The position numbers were made by a program, and so were the translations under genes. A stretch of DNA of 64,000 nucleotides, taken from the NCBI GenBank assembly GCA_963575645.1, contig OY754469.1, positions 45,032,753 to 45,096,752 of the forward strand, in the 5' to 3' direction. Numbering within the stretch: position 1 is the stretch's first letter; each line of letters starts with the position of its first letter. The stretch comes from Xanthostigma xanthostigma. Lineage: Eukaryota; Arthropoda; Insecta; Raphidioptera; Raphidiidae. Shown one piece after another: positions 30,557-40,505 of the stretch. Below the pieces are notes generated by a model that worked only from the letters and a program-made list of their open reading frames with translations, was not told the origin of the DNA and did no database searches.

Positions 30557-31617
30557 GATATCTAATATATATTTTTAACTATTTTGTATTGCTTTCTTTA
30601 ATGTTTTATAAACACAATAGTATCGATTTATTGTAACGTATTTAACAAAAAGAGGGGGGTTTTAGGGTTGGCCCGCAGGTCAACCGATTGTCACATTTTT
30701 TAGAGGAGACAATATAAATTTCAATTAAATGTCCCAACAAATTTTAAGTATATATATGACACGACTAAAGCAGTTTCCCAATGCCATACTACTGCTCTTT
30801 TGCCTTCATTACGAACAAAAAGCACCGCTTAGGCCGCAGGGGAGCTAAACTCATTCGAGCAGAAAACCTTCTCTTTTTAGTGTAACTCATACAGCACGGT
30901 CCACTGCAGACAAACAAAACAAAACATTCAAATCTTTTTCATCCAATTGAAATCATTCGAGCTCATTTTACATTATATATCGATTTTGCGGCAAAAACAA
31001 AAATTAAATTGCGACAATTTTTACTTATTTTTATTCTTTTATTTGTAACGGCTAGGGGTTTCAAACAAACCGTCGTGGGTCCCAGTTTGACACGCCTGAT
31101 TTAGGGATTCCTAGACAGATTTTTTTTAATTCGCTACAGAAGGTCAAAGGCCACACCTTCAGATGTAGAATCTCTTTAAGTCGAGCCCCGATAAAAGCGG
31201 GAAAAAGTTACAGCAGATGATGTCCTTAAGCAACAAACTACAATTTGAGCGAAAAAAAAAATAATATAAATCATCGTTTATTTTTTCAGCAAATTTTCCG
31301 ACGATTGGACTAACTCTATAGAAAGTTGGAAAGTGCCTTCATGGTACACTCTGTATAATAATCATCCATAATCAAAAGTTTTATATATTTTTCATAGGCG
31401 ACTGATTACACAGAAAGTTTTCATAGTTTTTACGAAATCATGTCTAGATCTAATCATGAATACCTATTAAAAATAAAATCAATTTTTATAGTGAACGATT
31501 GAAATAATGACTGTTTAAAAAAGGTACACATTATTTATTTATGCCAAAAACTATATTTTTTTTAATAATTATAAAAGTTTTGGTCTTTGTTTGCGCAATC
31601 AACCATCGTCGGTGTAA
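30557..31617. other. Gene-free stretch
   Basis: No gene. Short poly-A and poly-G runs only (30,652-30,658). Confidence 0.45.
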
Positions 31618-32230
31618 TCTAATATATAAAATTCTCGTGTCACAGTTTTCGTTGCCATACTCCTCCGAAACGGCTTGACCGATTTTGATGAAATTTTTTG
31701 TGCTTATCCGGTATCTATGAGAATCGGCCAACATCTATTTTTCATCCCCCTAAATGTTAGGGGTAGTCCACCCCTAAATTTTTTTTTTTATTTTTTAGAC
31801 AAAATTTTTAATTTCTATTTTTTTATGATACAACATACAAAAATACATACAATCCTCAATTTTCACCCTTCTACGATCAACCCTTATTTTTTAATAGCCA
31901 TTTTAGTAATTTAATCATTTTTCCTCTCCGGTCGAAAACTGATCAATCGTCATTTAATTAGTTATCCCCGCCAGATGTCTACAGGTGTCACTTCGCCAAC
32001 ATCTATTTTTCATCCCCCTAAATGTTAGGGGTAGTCCACACCTAAATTTTTTTTCTTCCTTCTCCATTCGTTCTTTTGCACCGGGCACGACGGCGCAGCC
32101 GGAGTGCTCGACATACACACATATACGTCCATGTATATTTTAAAATAAATAAAATAGATAGATAGATGTTCCAATTAAATTGTTTTATTATTTCACTTTA
32201 CACGTAGCGAAGCACGTACAGGGCCGCTAG
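31618..32230 (+). mobile_element. Non-autonomous Helitron, complete (613 bp)
   Basis: Starts TCTAATATATAAAATTCTCG after an A and ends ACAGGGCCGCTAG before a T. The 3' hairpin is ACGTAGCGAAGCACGT. The 5' text CGTTGCCATACTCCTCCGAA and ACGGCTTGACCGATTTTGAT is common in insect Helitrons. A 57-bp segment (GCCAACATCTATTTTTCATC .. TTAGGGGTAGTCCAC) is present twice, at about 31,727 and 31,998. No protein is encoded; a long minus-strand frame overlapping its end is not coding. Confidence 0.85.
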
Positions 32231-32310
32231 TAATAAATATATATTATGATACAGTGTGTCGCATTTAAAATGAAGACATTTCCATATTTTCGCTATTTGA
32301 AAGACTATAC

Positions 32311-32653
32311 CAGGGGTCTGAAACCTGCGGCTCGCGAGCAGCATGCGGCTGTTTTGATGTAAAGTTACAACTCTCCAGTTCCATACGCAAAAAATAATTA
32401 TTTTAATATATAAGCGCTTAAAAATCGTCCAATCGATCCATGATTGAGTATCATGTCTATCTCTTTGCCATTTCCACTCGCGTCTCACCCGCACCGTCCC
32501 CGACGCGACGTGTCGTTCTCGGATATATATATTATACCTATATAAGCAAATACTATACACTGAAACGAAAATGTGTAGTGGCTCTTTAAAAACTGGGAAA
32601 TATTGTAAATTGTAACTTTTGGCTCTTCCGTCTCAAAAGGCTGCTGACCCCTG
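32311..32653 (+). mobile_element. hAT MITE, complete (343 bp)
   Basis: Ends CAGGGGTC(T)G and C(T)GACCCCTG, flanked by 8-bp duplications GACTATAC (32,303-32,310) and GACTATAT (32,654-32,661), one mismatch. The inner text (GCGGCTCGCGAGCAGCATG on the left, TGGCTCTTCCGTCTCAAAAG on the right) is typical of a widespread hAT group. No transposase. A truncated inverted sister lies at 9,073-9,330. Confidence 0.9.
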
Positions 32654-34137
32654 GACTATATAGATTTGAATTTTTGCAGTCATACAGGTCGATGGACTCA
32701 TATTTAAGCTTACAACAAATTCGACAGGGTCAGTTCTCGATACTTTGCGTAGCGTTAGAGATATCGAAAAAAATATCATAAAAAATTGTTCTGAATATTA
32801 TTATTCTAACCTCATATACCGAGTTTCATGACAAAAAAAGTATTCTTATTTTTTTTCAAAATATGGACCAGTACCTAGGGTTGAAAACGTCAACTCGTTT
32901 TGTCAAATTTTCGCAGTATTTCAAATTAAACTGTATTTAAAAAGACAGAACGAAATTCCGGTCGGAACACTCCGGCAGACTGTTTTGAACATCCCTTACC
33001 TAACCTCAATTCTATGCACCGATTAAATACTTTATGTACAGTTCACTTGATTTCTATAATTGTATTGAAAAACGCTTTTCAACTGTTTCAGTTTTTTAGA
33101 CAGAATTTCTCGATCAAAAAAAAGCAATAATATTCTTTAACAGTGTTGCCAATATGTACATGCATGATTGCATCATTCATGTTTGAAAATAGCCGAGATC
33201 GTTAGACGTTTGGGCGTCGTTTTTTTACATCGTTTGCGCATAAATTTTTTGTTATAAACGTTCAGTTAACTGGCTTCTAATCTGAGAATTGGCGTATTAC
33301 ATGGATTCTGATTCAAGAATTAACGAAAATATTATAATTATTTCTTGTCATTATAAAAAAAAACGGTAACAAACTTAAAAATACGTATATACAGATACTA
33401 GTCCCAAATAGGCTTTGCGTTTGGCGACATCAAGTTAATTAATCTGGTTGCATGTGGACAGGAACGGCGTAAGAACTGTTTAAGCAGCAGCGCTAACCGA
33501 CTTTCCGAACTTAAAAAGTCCATAAATAATATAAATACATATAAATCTTTCTATCACCGTATTAATAAAAGTATGTACACTTTAATAAGTACAGATTATC
33601 GACTGCAATTTATATCTACATAATACATTTTATACAGCATATTATGTACTTATTTATTTTGATCGGTATTGGTTTTACAGTAGGCGTAGTATTTTGAACT
33701 ACACGTTGTTCTGAAAAGAACTTTACAGTTCTGTTTGTTACACTTACGCCCATATACTGAGCATAGGAATAAAATCGCAATCGAACCATTAGGGTGCAAA
33801 CATATACTTCTGTCTTTTTTTTTAAGCCGTAAGCACTGGACAAAACAAGCACGGGGGACCCGGCTTAAGAAATTTCTAATTTGCCCCCTCCTGGGCCAAA
33901 AGCTGGGTACGCCCATGTTAACGTTATAGAAAAAGACAAAGTTTTTGAAACAGAGATACTTTGTTCAGATTGAATGCAAGTACATCAACCAATCCTATCA
34001 TTGGAGAAATCAGGGAATTACATCGAAGAAAGAGAAGCAGATATATTTTCGATACGCTTTGTTGCCTTCTCTCACCGCACATTGAGTAGATAGACAATAG
34101 TCCGCTTGGTGTGAAATTTGAGCACGGCTATGTTATA
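32654..34137. other. Gene-free stretch
   Basis: No gene. Several overlapping short frames at 33,616-33,929 lie on both strands and lack domains. Confidence 0.45.
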
Positions 34138-34145
34138 TGGTATAT

Positions 34146-34755
34146 CGTTTCGCAGAGTGTGAATCGCGACCCGGCACCGGGTCGTAGAAGAATTGTGCCG
34201 GGTCGCGAAAAAAAAAATAATTTACTAAAGTTTTAAATGAATATAAATTATCGATAAGTTTTTAATTATATTAAAGTATTTTTCTTATATCATTATTTTG
34301 CAATTTTTGTGTATGAAATAAGCAAACAAATAACTTGATTTCTATGAAAAAAGAAAATTTGTTTTGTAAATAAATGTTTTTTCTTCATACCTCGATCGAA
34401 AGTACGTACTTTCGTCCCTTATAGCAGGGACGAAAGTTTGACATTTACTCCCTGTTATTTATTATATTAAATGACAGCGGTGTAACCCTAGTTACGAGTA
34501 TAAATACGCATGAGAAATTTTTTCCTCCCGCTGTTGTCACCAGGAGTAAATGTCAATCTTTCATCCCTGCTGACGAAAGTACGTACTTTCGAGCGGATAT
34601 GAAGAAAAATTGTATACACCACACGGGCCTTAAAAGTTGAAATCTCAATTCAACTTTCGGCCCTTGTGATGTAATATACTATTTTTTCATAAGGTGAGTC
34701 GCAAAAAATATTATAATTTCGTAGCGGACCGCGGTCAAAAAAGTTTGAAAAACGC
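34146..34755. mobile_element. hAT-like element with a nested MITE (610 bp)
   Basis: TGGTATAT is present at 34,138-34,145 and 34,756-34,763, an exact 8-bp duplication. The right end (complement GCGTTTTTCAAACTTTTTT, then GACCGCGGTCC) is typical of hAT families; the left end CGTTTCGCAGAGTG is more diverged. GGGTCGCGA-type motifs lie near the left end. The interior is non-coding and hosts the MITE at 34,383-34,604. Confidence 0.75.
34383..34604. mobile_element. MITE built on an 18-bp palindrome (222 bp)
   Basis: Ends CTTCATACCTCGATCGAAAG and CGAGCGGATATGAAG are inverted. Both contain the perfect palindrome CGAAAGTACGTACTTTCG. Further in, GACATTTACTCCCTG pairs with CAGGAGTAAATGTC. A truncated relative lies at 41,198-41,285. 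Nested inside the hAT-like element, so younger than it. Confidence 0.85.
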
Positions 34756-34763
34756 TGGTATAT

Positions 34764-35116
34764 ACCAACGGAACTAATGCAGATTAAAATACACAAGCTC
34801 TTTTTTTCCTGCACTATTTGAAAAAAAAATATTATCTATTAAATACCTGACAACGTGAAAGCGAAAATCGAATTATAAAGTTGTTAAAAAAAATTATTTT
34901 TTAAATATAAAATTTTGTCTCTAGATTCGAAATAATCTCAGTAATTTCGCCTAATCTACAGGCCCAGATAACGACCAGAAAACGAAAACGTTATTCCTTT
35001 GTTCACACAGCGCAGCGATTCAATTTTTTTTACCCAAACCGGTTTTCGAATTTTCGGGTACTCGCACACCTCAACAAAACGAGCACAATAGTGTTTATTT
35101 GTTGATATCCGTAAAG
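34764..35116. other. Gene-free stretch
   Basis: Nothing recognised. Confidence 0.45.
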
Positions 35117-35335
35117 GAATTTTATTTAAAATGCAATATAGACATGAGTTTTATTGATATGGTAACTATGGAACATGCATTACAGCAAATCGTTCCACAT
35201 AAAATGCAGCATAGACCGGACGCCCAAGGGAGGTTCGTATATCTATTTTATGTGGAACAATTTTCTGTAATGCATGTTCCATATCTATACCATCTTGATA
35301 AAACTCATATCTAGATTGCGTTTTAAATGAAATTC
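35117..35335. repeat. Foldback, 219 bp
   Basis: Left arm from GAATTTTATTTAAAATGC and right arm ending GCGTTTTAAATGAAATTC are complementary over about 90 bp, including GGAACATGCATTACAG with CTGTAATGCATGTTCC. The spacer is short (about 35 bp). Non-coding. Confidence 0.85.
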
Positions 35336-35700
35336 ACTGTAGAATATTCTTTACGAAATCTTATAAATTTTAATGTCATTGTTTTATAAGCCAGTGCGCT
35401 AAATAAATAACCGATATAAATATATCAAAAGAAACAAATCAAGGTGACACTGCATCTCTTAAAAGAACTTATGGATTTTTACCCTGGAAGTCTAGCCTGT
35501 TTAGATCAATAAGGTCATAACTCATTGGTCCATTTTTTTGCACTAGTCAATCCTGGGACAAGCGTAACAAACAGAACTTTTTTTATAGGTAGTCGAAAGT
35601 TTACGAGAATCTATTTTAAAGAAAATACATATTTTACAGGAGTTGTACAGATTTGTACAGATGTCATGTGGTCTCAAGACAAAATGGATCATATTATTAT
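35336..35700. other. Gene-free stretch
   Basis: Nothing recognised. Confidence 0.45.
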
Positions 35701-36488
35701 AGTCCGGTCAAAATAAACAAGAAAAATTGTGGTAGGTTTACAATAATTCGCATAGAGCTGAAAATTGGTACAGGTCTTAGGTACACTATTACAAATGAAA
35801 TATCAAACCCCACCGATCCTACATCTGCTTAAAATTTATGCAAGGTCAAAGGTTAAAAGTATCGGATTTTTGCAATTTTCTCGTAAACGATAAATGTTAT
35901 CTAAAAATAGGTCAGACAAAAGTTGTAGAGCATACAATTATCTACAAGAATTGTTCTTATACTTTTTTCCCTACGAATCACCATTTTTTTGAAATGGTGA
36001 TTTCATACTTCGAAAATACTAATACGCATATTAATATTTAACGTTATTTTCGATAAATACGTTCAGTGCGTACATAGATATTTTCATTTTCTTTACCAGA
36101 CAGCACAATATACCTCAACAATTAACTCGTAAGAATCCCTACCCTAGAACTGGCATTGCCAAGTTGGGTAGGAAAACTCAATAAATATTGTATTGTATTG
36201 TATCTCAGGAATAGTGATTCGTAGAGAAAAAAATATAAGAACAATTTTTGTAGACAATTGCATGATCTACAACTTTTGTCTGATCTATTTTTAGATACCA
36301 TTTACAGTTTACGAGAAAAATGCATACAACCGATACTTTTGACCTTTGACCTTGAATAAATTTTTAAACGGATGTAGGATCGGTGGAGATTTTTGATATT
36401 TCATTTGTAATAGTGTACTCAAGACCTGTGCCAATTTTCAGCTCTATGCGAATTATAATGAATTGAAATGTTTATTTTGACTGGGCTT
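35701..36488. mobile_element. Element with inverted ends of about 300 bp
   Basis: From CCGGTCAAAATAAAC (35,704) inward, the left arm matches the complement of the right arm ending GTTTATTTTGACTGGG (about 36,485). Landmarks include CGCATAGAGCTGAAAATTGG, AGGTCAAAGGT and CAGACAAAAGTTGTAGA. The arms are imperfect (roughly 1 in 8 changed by eye). The spacer includes a short inserted retroelement-like tail at 36,113-36,212. Non-coding. Confidence 0.8.
36113..36212 (+). mobile_element. Short retroelement-like 3' end with (ATTGT)n tail
   Basis: ACTGGCATTGCCAAGTTGGG is followed by TAGGAAAACTCAATAAATATT and then TGTATTGTATTGTAT. An AATAAA-type signal before a short-repeat tail suggests a truncated non-LTR or SINE copy lying in the spacer of the long inverted-repeat element. 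Confidence 0.45.
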
Positions 36489-36651
36489 AAAAAAATCAAT
36501 AACGAATTAAACCTCCAGTGACGTATGAGTTACAAAAGTGACATCCAGTTGTCTATTTTTAACCACCGTGAAAAAGATTGCCAATCGCATTCTTCTACGT
36601 AAGCGTCGTGAACGACGACTGTAACATCGTCCATTTTAAATAAAAAATTGG

Positions 36652-37271
36652 TTGTCTGTAAAGTCGGTTTACGGACGATAGTTTTACGTGATAACGTATT
36701 CCGTAATACATAACCTAAACCTCCCAAAATTTGGTTTCAATCCGCTTATCCTTGGTGTCGGAATGATAAGAAATGTCAAAAGTGACGTTTGCAACTGTCA
36801 AAGTATTATGTTCTAATAATAATTAGTTATTCCAATACTTAACTTAGAAGGCGTTGCATTTCACAAAATACTAATGTCAAAAAATTGAATTAAACATTAG
36901 AAATGCAGCCGTTATCTTCTAATTTCCATGTACGGCAAACAAAGACGACCGACCGAGTCGCGCCATGCATTAGACAACATTGCATTTATACAGCTATTTT
37001 TCTATATAAATTTGTACACAAAACTGTTTAGGCAAATTCTGTTATACGAAATCTATGTAAAATGTTCTCCTCTTTCGTTTAAGACTGGTTTCAAACCGAT
37101 CTGATTTAAATTGAGCGAGAAATTAGCAAAAAGCACGCACAGGGTCCGGCGGAACGTTACGCGTTACGAACGTTAGGATTTAGGAACGTTACACTTTTTC
37201 GTGCATGCAGCCGGTGTTTTATCAATTTATAAGATTGGTGATTCATCAATTTATAAGACGTTATCACGTCA
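36652..37271 (-). mobile_element. Dispersed element, copy B (620 bp), inverted relative to copy A
   Basis: On the minus strand it starts TGACGTGATAACGTC and ends GACAACCAATTTTTT like copy A at 19,409-20,376, but lacks the 322-bp middle block. The junction is CCAAATTTTGGGAGG joined directly to TTTAGGTTATG. The sequence beyond the left end (36,530-36,640) holds a short frame starting MDDVTVVV that is absent from copy A. Confidence 0.7.
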
Positions 37272-37704
37272 AAAAATAATGAGATTCTCGACAGGAGTTG
37301 CACCGTGCCGAATGACTAAATGAATTTGTTAGACTTGTCGCTCGTGGCGCTCCTGTGATAGTAACTCAAGACATATCACCTCTTTTCATTGGAGCAAAAA
37401 ATAGATTACCGGATAATCTACATTTAACGGTGTCACTGGAGATTAAATAAGTCGTTTTGAAAATTTTATTTGGCGTGTAGAGATAAAACGTTTTTACACA
37501 AAATTGAGTTAAAAAAATGTTATTTAAAAAAAACTATCAAAAATTCAGGCCACTTTGCCTTGAAGCCCCAAATGTATAACTCTAGGTACATAGTCGGTAC
37601 TTACATTATTATTATGAAACAATCGTAGATATTATATAAAAACTCAGTTGCTGTTGTACAAAAAGATTGCAGGTTGCATATAACACCTACTAAACGTATT
37701 GATG
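37272..37704 (-). other. 3' flank of the kekkon gene
   Basis: AT-rich, downstream of the stop codon on the minus strand. Contains a possible polyadenylation signal at 37,465-37,470. No element recognised. Confidence 0.5.
37465..37470 (-). terminator. Possible polyadenylation signal of the kekkon gene
   Basis: TTTATT on the plus strand is AATAAA on the gene strand, 235 bases after the stop. It is the nearest canonical hexamer I see, but the genome is AT-rich, so chance is possible. Confidence 0.35.
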
Positions 37705-39750
37705 TTATAACGATACAAATTCTCCAGTGTGCGGTGTACAATTTGGAGGCGGCGGGGGCGGCGGTATGTCTGTCGGCACGACGAGGCCATCAGCATCGGG
37801 AAGAGAAAGTGTCGAACAGCTTCCACCGCCGGCGGTGACTCGCGGTCCCATATTATCGTAGTGCGGACCGTGCCGCGGAACTCTTCTGGTCTCCTGATGA
37901 TCGACCGACGACTGTTTGGGTAGTTGCGATCGCGGCCGTCGCGGTATCGTAGCGTACGCGTCGGCCGCACCGCAGTACGGTATGTCGGGTCCCGTAGCAA
38001 CACTCTGAACAGCCTGATGATGTTTGCCACCACCGCGAGCCGGGTGCGGAATATCGAGCAGGTCCGGATAGCGTTGAACGTCTATGCCGGCCGGATCTTG
38101 ACTAACCGACACCGAAATAAATATGTTGCCGAACGCGCCGGCCGGGAGGATACTCGTCGAGAATTCGGGCGGCGGCGGAAATACACTGAGCGTCGCCGGA
38201 TAACCGGTCGCACTTGCCGGCGACAGGCTCGACGCCGGAGCCGCCGCCTGCATCAAACCGGCTTCGGAAGCGTGACTCTCGATCGTTATGTGAACCGGAG
38301 GCTCGCACAGTTCCATTTGCTGCACAGAACCCGGTGACTGTTCGGCACGGCAGCTGTCGAGGTCCGGTTGCGAACTCAGTACTTCGCAGCTGTCGGTCGC
38401 CGACGGTCGTTCGGTCGTCGTTATGCTGACGTCGAGCAATTTTTTCTCTTGGTCCGTGAAACTGATGCTGCCTTTTAACTTGCCTTTTCTCCGATGCCGT
38501 TTGCGTCGCCTCCGCTCGCGACCGCACAGGCAACAGGTGCACGCGACACCGACTAGCACCGTACACAGTGCGGCAACACCGCCACTGACCACGCCGAACA
38601 CAAGCCACGATTCCGTTTTGCTGACCGTCGTCGCAATCATCACTTCCGGCAGAACGAGGGTCACGTTGCCGGTGATGTTACCCTGCGTGTTTCGCGCCGC
38701 GCACGAATAATCACCCGCGTCTAATTCGGATACGTTAAACAAACTTATATTGAACCACTTATCGAGGAGACCTTCCTCGACCTCTATTAAGAGCACTTGG
38801 TCCGGATGAGTGGCGTTTCCCGAACCGATAATCCGGCCGTTATAAAGCCACGTCACTTCGGGTTCGGGATCGCCGCTCACGTGACAGCTGAACGTGACGT
38901 TGTCGCCGGCCTGGGCGTGCACCAGGTCCTCGACGAGTGCAACGGTTGGCGCACACGCGAAATCAACAGCCGGCACGTCTTCCCACTGACGACCGCCGAG
39001 TCTGGCCGGTTCCTTGCACCTCAGAGGTATCGACGTCAATTTACTGGCCAAAAACCAAGTGCGGAAACCGCGCAACCTACAATCGCACCGCCACGGATTC
39101 CCGTCCAACGCCAACGTTTTCAAACGAGCTATCAACATAAAAACAGTTTCCGACAATTCGGACAGTTTATTGTTCTTTAAATTCAACGATTCGAGCTGTT
39201 CAACGTTTACGAACGCCTTCCGGTGTATCGCGGTCAATTTACAATCTTCAAGTTCTAGAGTGCGTAAATGTGGTAAAACCGGAAACTGTGCGGCTTGTAA
39301 TTGCCGCAACGGATTGCCGCTAAGGTACAACACGCGCAAACGATCGTTTCCCTCGAATGTTTCTGGGTGAATACTTTCCACTAAATTTTCCGAAAGATCC
39401 ACTTCGATCAGTATAGTCAACTCCCTGAAAGCATCTTTGTGTATTTCACGTACGCGCGCCTGTCTTATTTTGATGCGTTGAAGATTGATTAGGCCGACCG
39501 ACTTGAAAGCGTCTTTGGTAAGATACGGTATCGCGTTGCCGGTGAGGTCAAGTACTTGCATGTCCGAGTTTAGCGACGCCGGCAAAGCCGTGAAACCGGC
39601 CTCGCGACACAATGCGGTTTTCTTGCCGCCGGACCATTTGCACCGACACGCCGTCGGGCAATCGGTCCAGTCGGGTGCGGTGGTCCCGAAAGCGATGCAT
39701 ATGACCGCGACCACCACCGCCACGGCCCAGCAGGGTTCGGTGGCGCCCAT
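37705..39750 (-). CDS. kek5: Kekkon-family LRR-Ig transmembrane protein (probably Kek5)
   Basis: A 681-residue cell-surface protein in one uninterrupted frame. Residues 1-24 form a signal peptide; an LRR N-cap has Cys 31, 35, 37 and 48. About seven leucine-rich repeats span 65-215, and the LRR C-cap begins NPWRCDC (218-224) with Cys 245 and 266. One Ig domain follows (Cys 289 and 350, Trp 301, DAGDYSC at 344-350), then a membrane span at about 383-409 and a basic stop-transfer run (RERRRRKRHRRKGK). Six N-glycosylation sequons lie outside. The cytoplasmic tail has SISFTDQEKKLLD at 428-440, which I recall as a Kek5 feature, a proline run, and C-terminal FVSL, a possible class II PDZ ligand. Kekkons are arthropod modulators of EGFR or BMP signalling. 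The ATG at 39,750 follows an in-frame TGA at 39,775-39,777. Codons are GC-rich, unlike the surroundings. The family is certain; the member is less so. Confidence 0.93.
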   Translation of the reverse strand: MGATEPCWAVAVVVAVICIAFGTTAPDWTDCPTACRCKWSGGKKTALCREAGFTALPASLNSDMQVLDLTGNAIPYLTKDAFKSVGLINLQRIKIRQARVREIHKDAFRELTILIEVDLSENLVESIHPETFEGNDRLRVLYLSGNPLRQLQAAQFPVLPHLRTLELEDCKLTAIHRKAFVNVEQLESLNLKNNKLSELSETVFMLIARLKTLALDGNPWRCDCRLRGFRTWFLASKLTSIPLRCKEPARLGGRQWEDVPAVDFACAPTVALVEDLVHAQAGDNVTFSCHVSGDPEPEVTWLYNGRIIGSGNATHPDQVLLIEVEEGLLDKWFNISLFNVSELDAGDYSCAARNTQGNITGNVTLVLPEVMIATTVSKTESWLVFGVVSGGVAALCTVLVGVACTCCLCGRERRRRKRHRRKGKLKGSISFTDQEKKLLDVSITTTERPSATDSCEVLSSQPDLDSCRAEQSPGSVQQMELCEPPVHITIESHASEAGLMQAAAPASSLSPASATGYPATLSVFPPPPEFSTSILPAGAFGNIFISVSVSQDPAGIDVQRYPDLLDIPHPARGGGKHHQAVQSVATGPDIPYCGAADAYATIPRRPRSQLPKQSSVDHQETRRVPRHGPHYDNMGPRVTAGGGSCSTLSLPDADGLVVPTDIPPPPPPPNCTPHTGEFVSL

Positions 39751-40505
39751 TTCGTTCGCACCAGCTCCTCCTGATCATGTTGCGGCGCGCCGCTGCCCGC
39801 TTCCCACGAGCATTTGGCGGTCGCGGGGGCGCTGACCCTACCCACTTCCACGTCCTATATTTACGCCCGTTATATTTTTTACTGAAACTCTACACCCACG
39901 CTCTTGTACTCTTATTTACACTCTCACCACCAACAGATCTGACACATTTTTTTAGTTAGTAGTTGAAAAGTTACATTTTTAACATCAACCACAACACGTT
40001 CCACAGTCCACTCACACCAAAACACCTAAGTAATGTAAATACATCGTTTGATAAACATACACAAAATTTTATATTGTACATCAACATTCAATACAGTTGA
40101 AACCACTATATTATGGAGACGAGTATTTGATAGAACATAGTACATACAGAGCTATTCCCAGTATACTGACTGACTGACTGACTAACTGACCCGAGTTCGG
40201 TCGTTCTATTGGCACTGCGCATTGTTGCGTCGGGAAACGTCGTACCGCACGACCGACGCCAAACGACGCCGTTCAACAGCTTGCTCGCGCCACATATTAT
40301 ACCGGTGCACAAACTGCAACAATCGTACCGCAACTGCCGCAGCTACACGCGTGCCTCAAGAGCGTTCGGTGTTTCGTGTTCGCACTACGTTAGTTCGGAC
40401 GCTGTTGAAAAGATGGCAGTGTCACGATTCATTGAGTCGACAAGGCAAAGAAGGGGATTTGAAAGATTCAAAATGAAAATCTGGGAATTTCGTGTTAATT
40501 TTAAT
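39751..40505 (-). promoter_or_regulatory. CpG-rich 5' flank / probable 5' untranslated region of kekkon
   Basis: The flank stays richer in CG dinucleotides than the surroundings up to about 40,480, as expected for a 5' untranslated region and promoter. Two ATGs upstream of the start (39,778 and 39,851) open other frames that overlap the kekkon start, so they would be inhibitory uORFs if transcribed. A TTCAGT initiator-like motif at about 39,885 has a GGACG near +29, one base off the usual DPE spacing. A CTGA tetranucleotide run lies at about 40,164-40,190. No TATA box is evident. The start site is unproven. Confidence 0.35.

Noticed and set aside
32198-32560. 120-codon minus-strand frame
   Set aside because: It spans the end of a Helitron and most of a hAT MITE, and its peptide has no family pattern.
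33616-33929. Overlapping frames on both strands near 33.7 kb
   Set aside because: Frames overlap in three readings with no domain and no splice context that favours one of them.
38102-38608. 168-codon minus-strand frame overlapping kekkon
   Set aside because: It is out of frame with the clear LRR-Ig protein on the same strand and has no recognisable domain.
37924-39180. Several open frames of 64-137 codons antisense to, or in other frames of, the kekkon gene
   Set aside because: They arise from the GC-rich kekkon coding sequence and have the arginine-rich, low-information composition expected of shadow frames.
39840-39890. Initiator plus DPE promoter for kekkon
   Set aside because: The initiator-like TTCAGT is present, but the DPE-like GGACG begins at +29, not the strictly required +28. 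It is mentioned only within the 5' flank entry.
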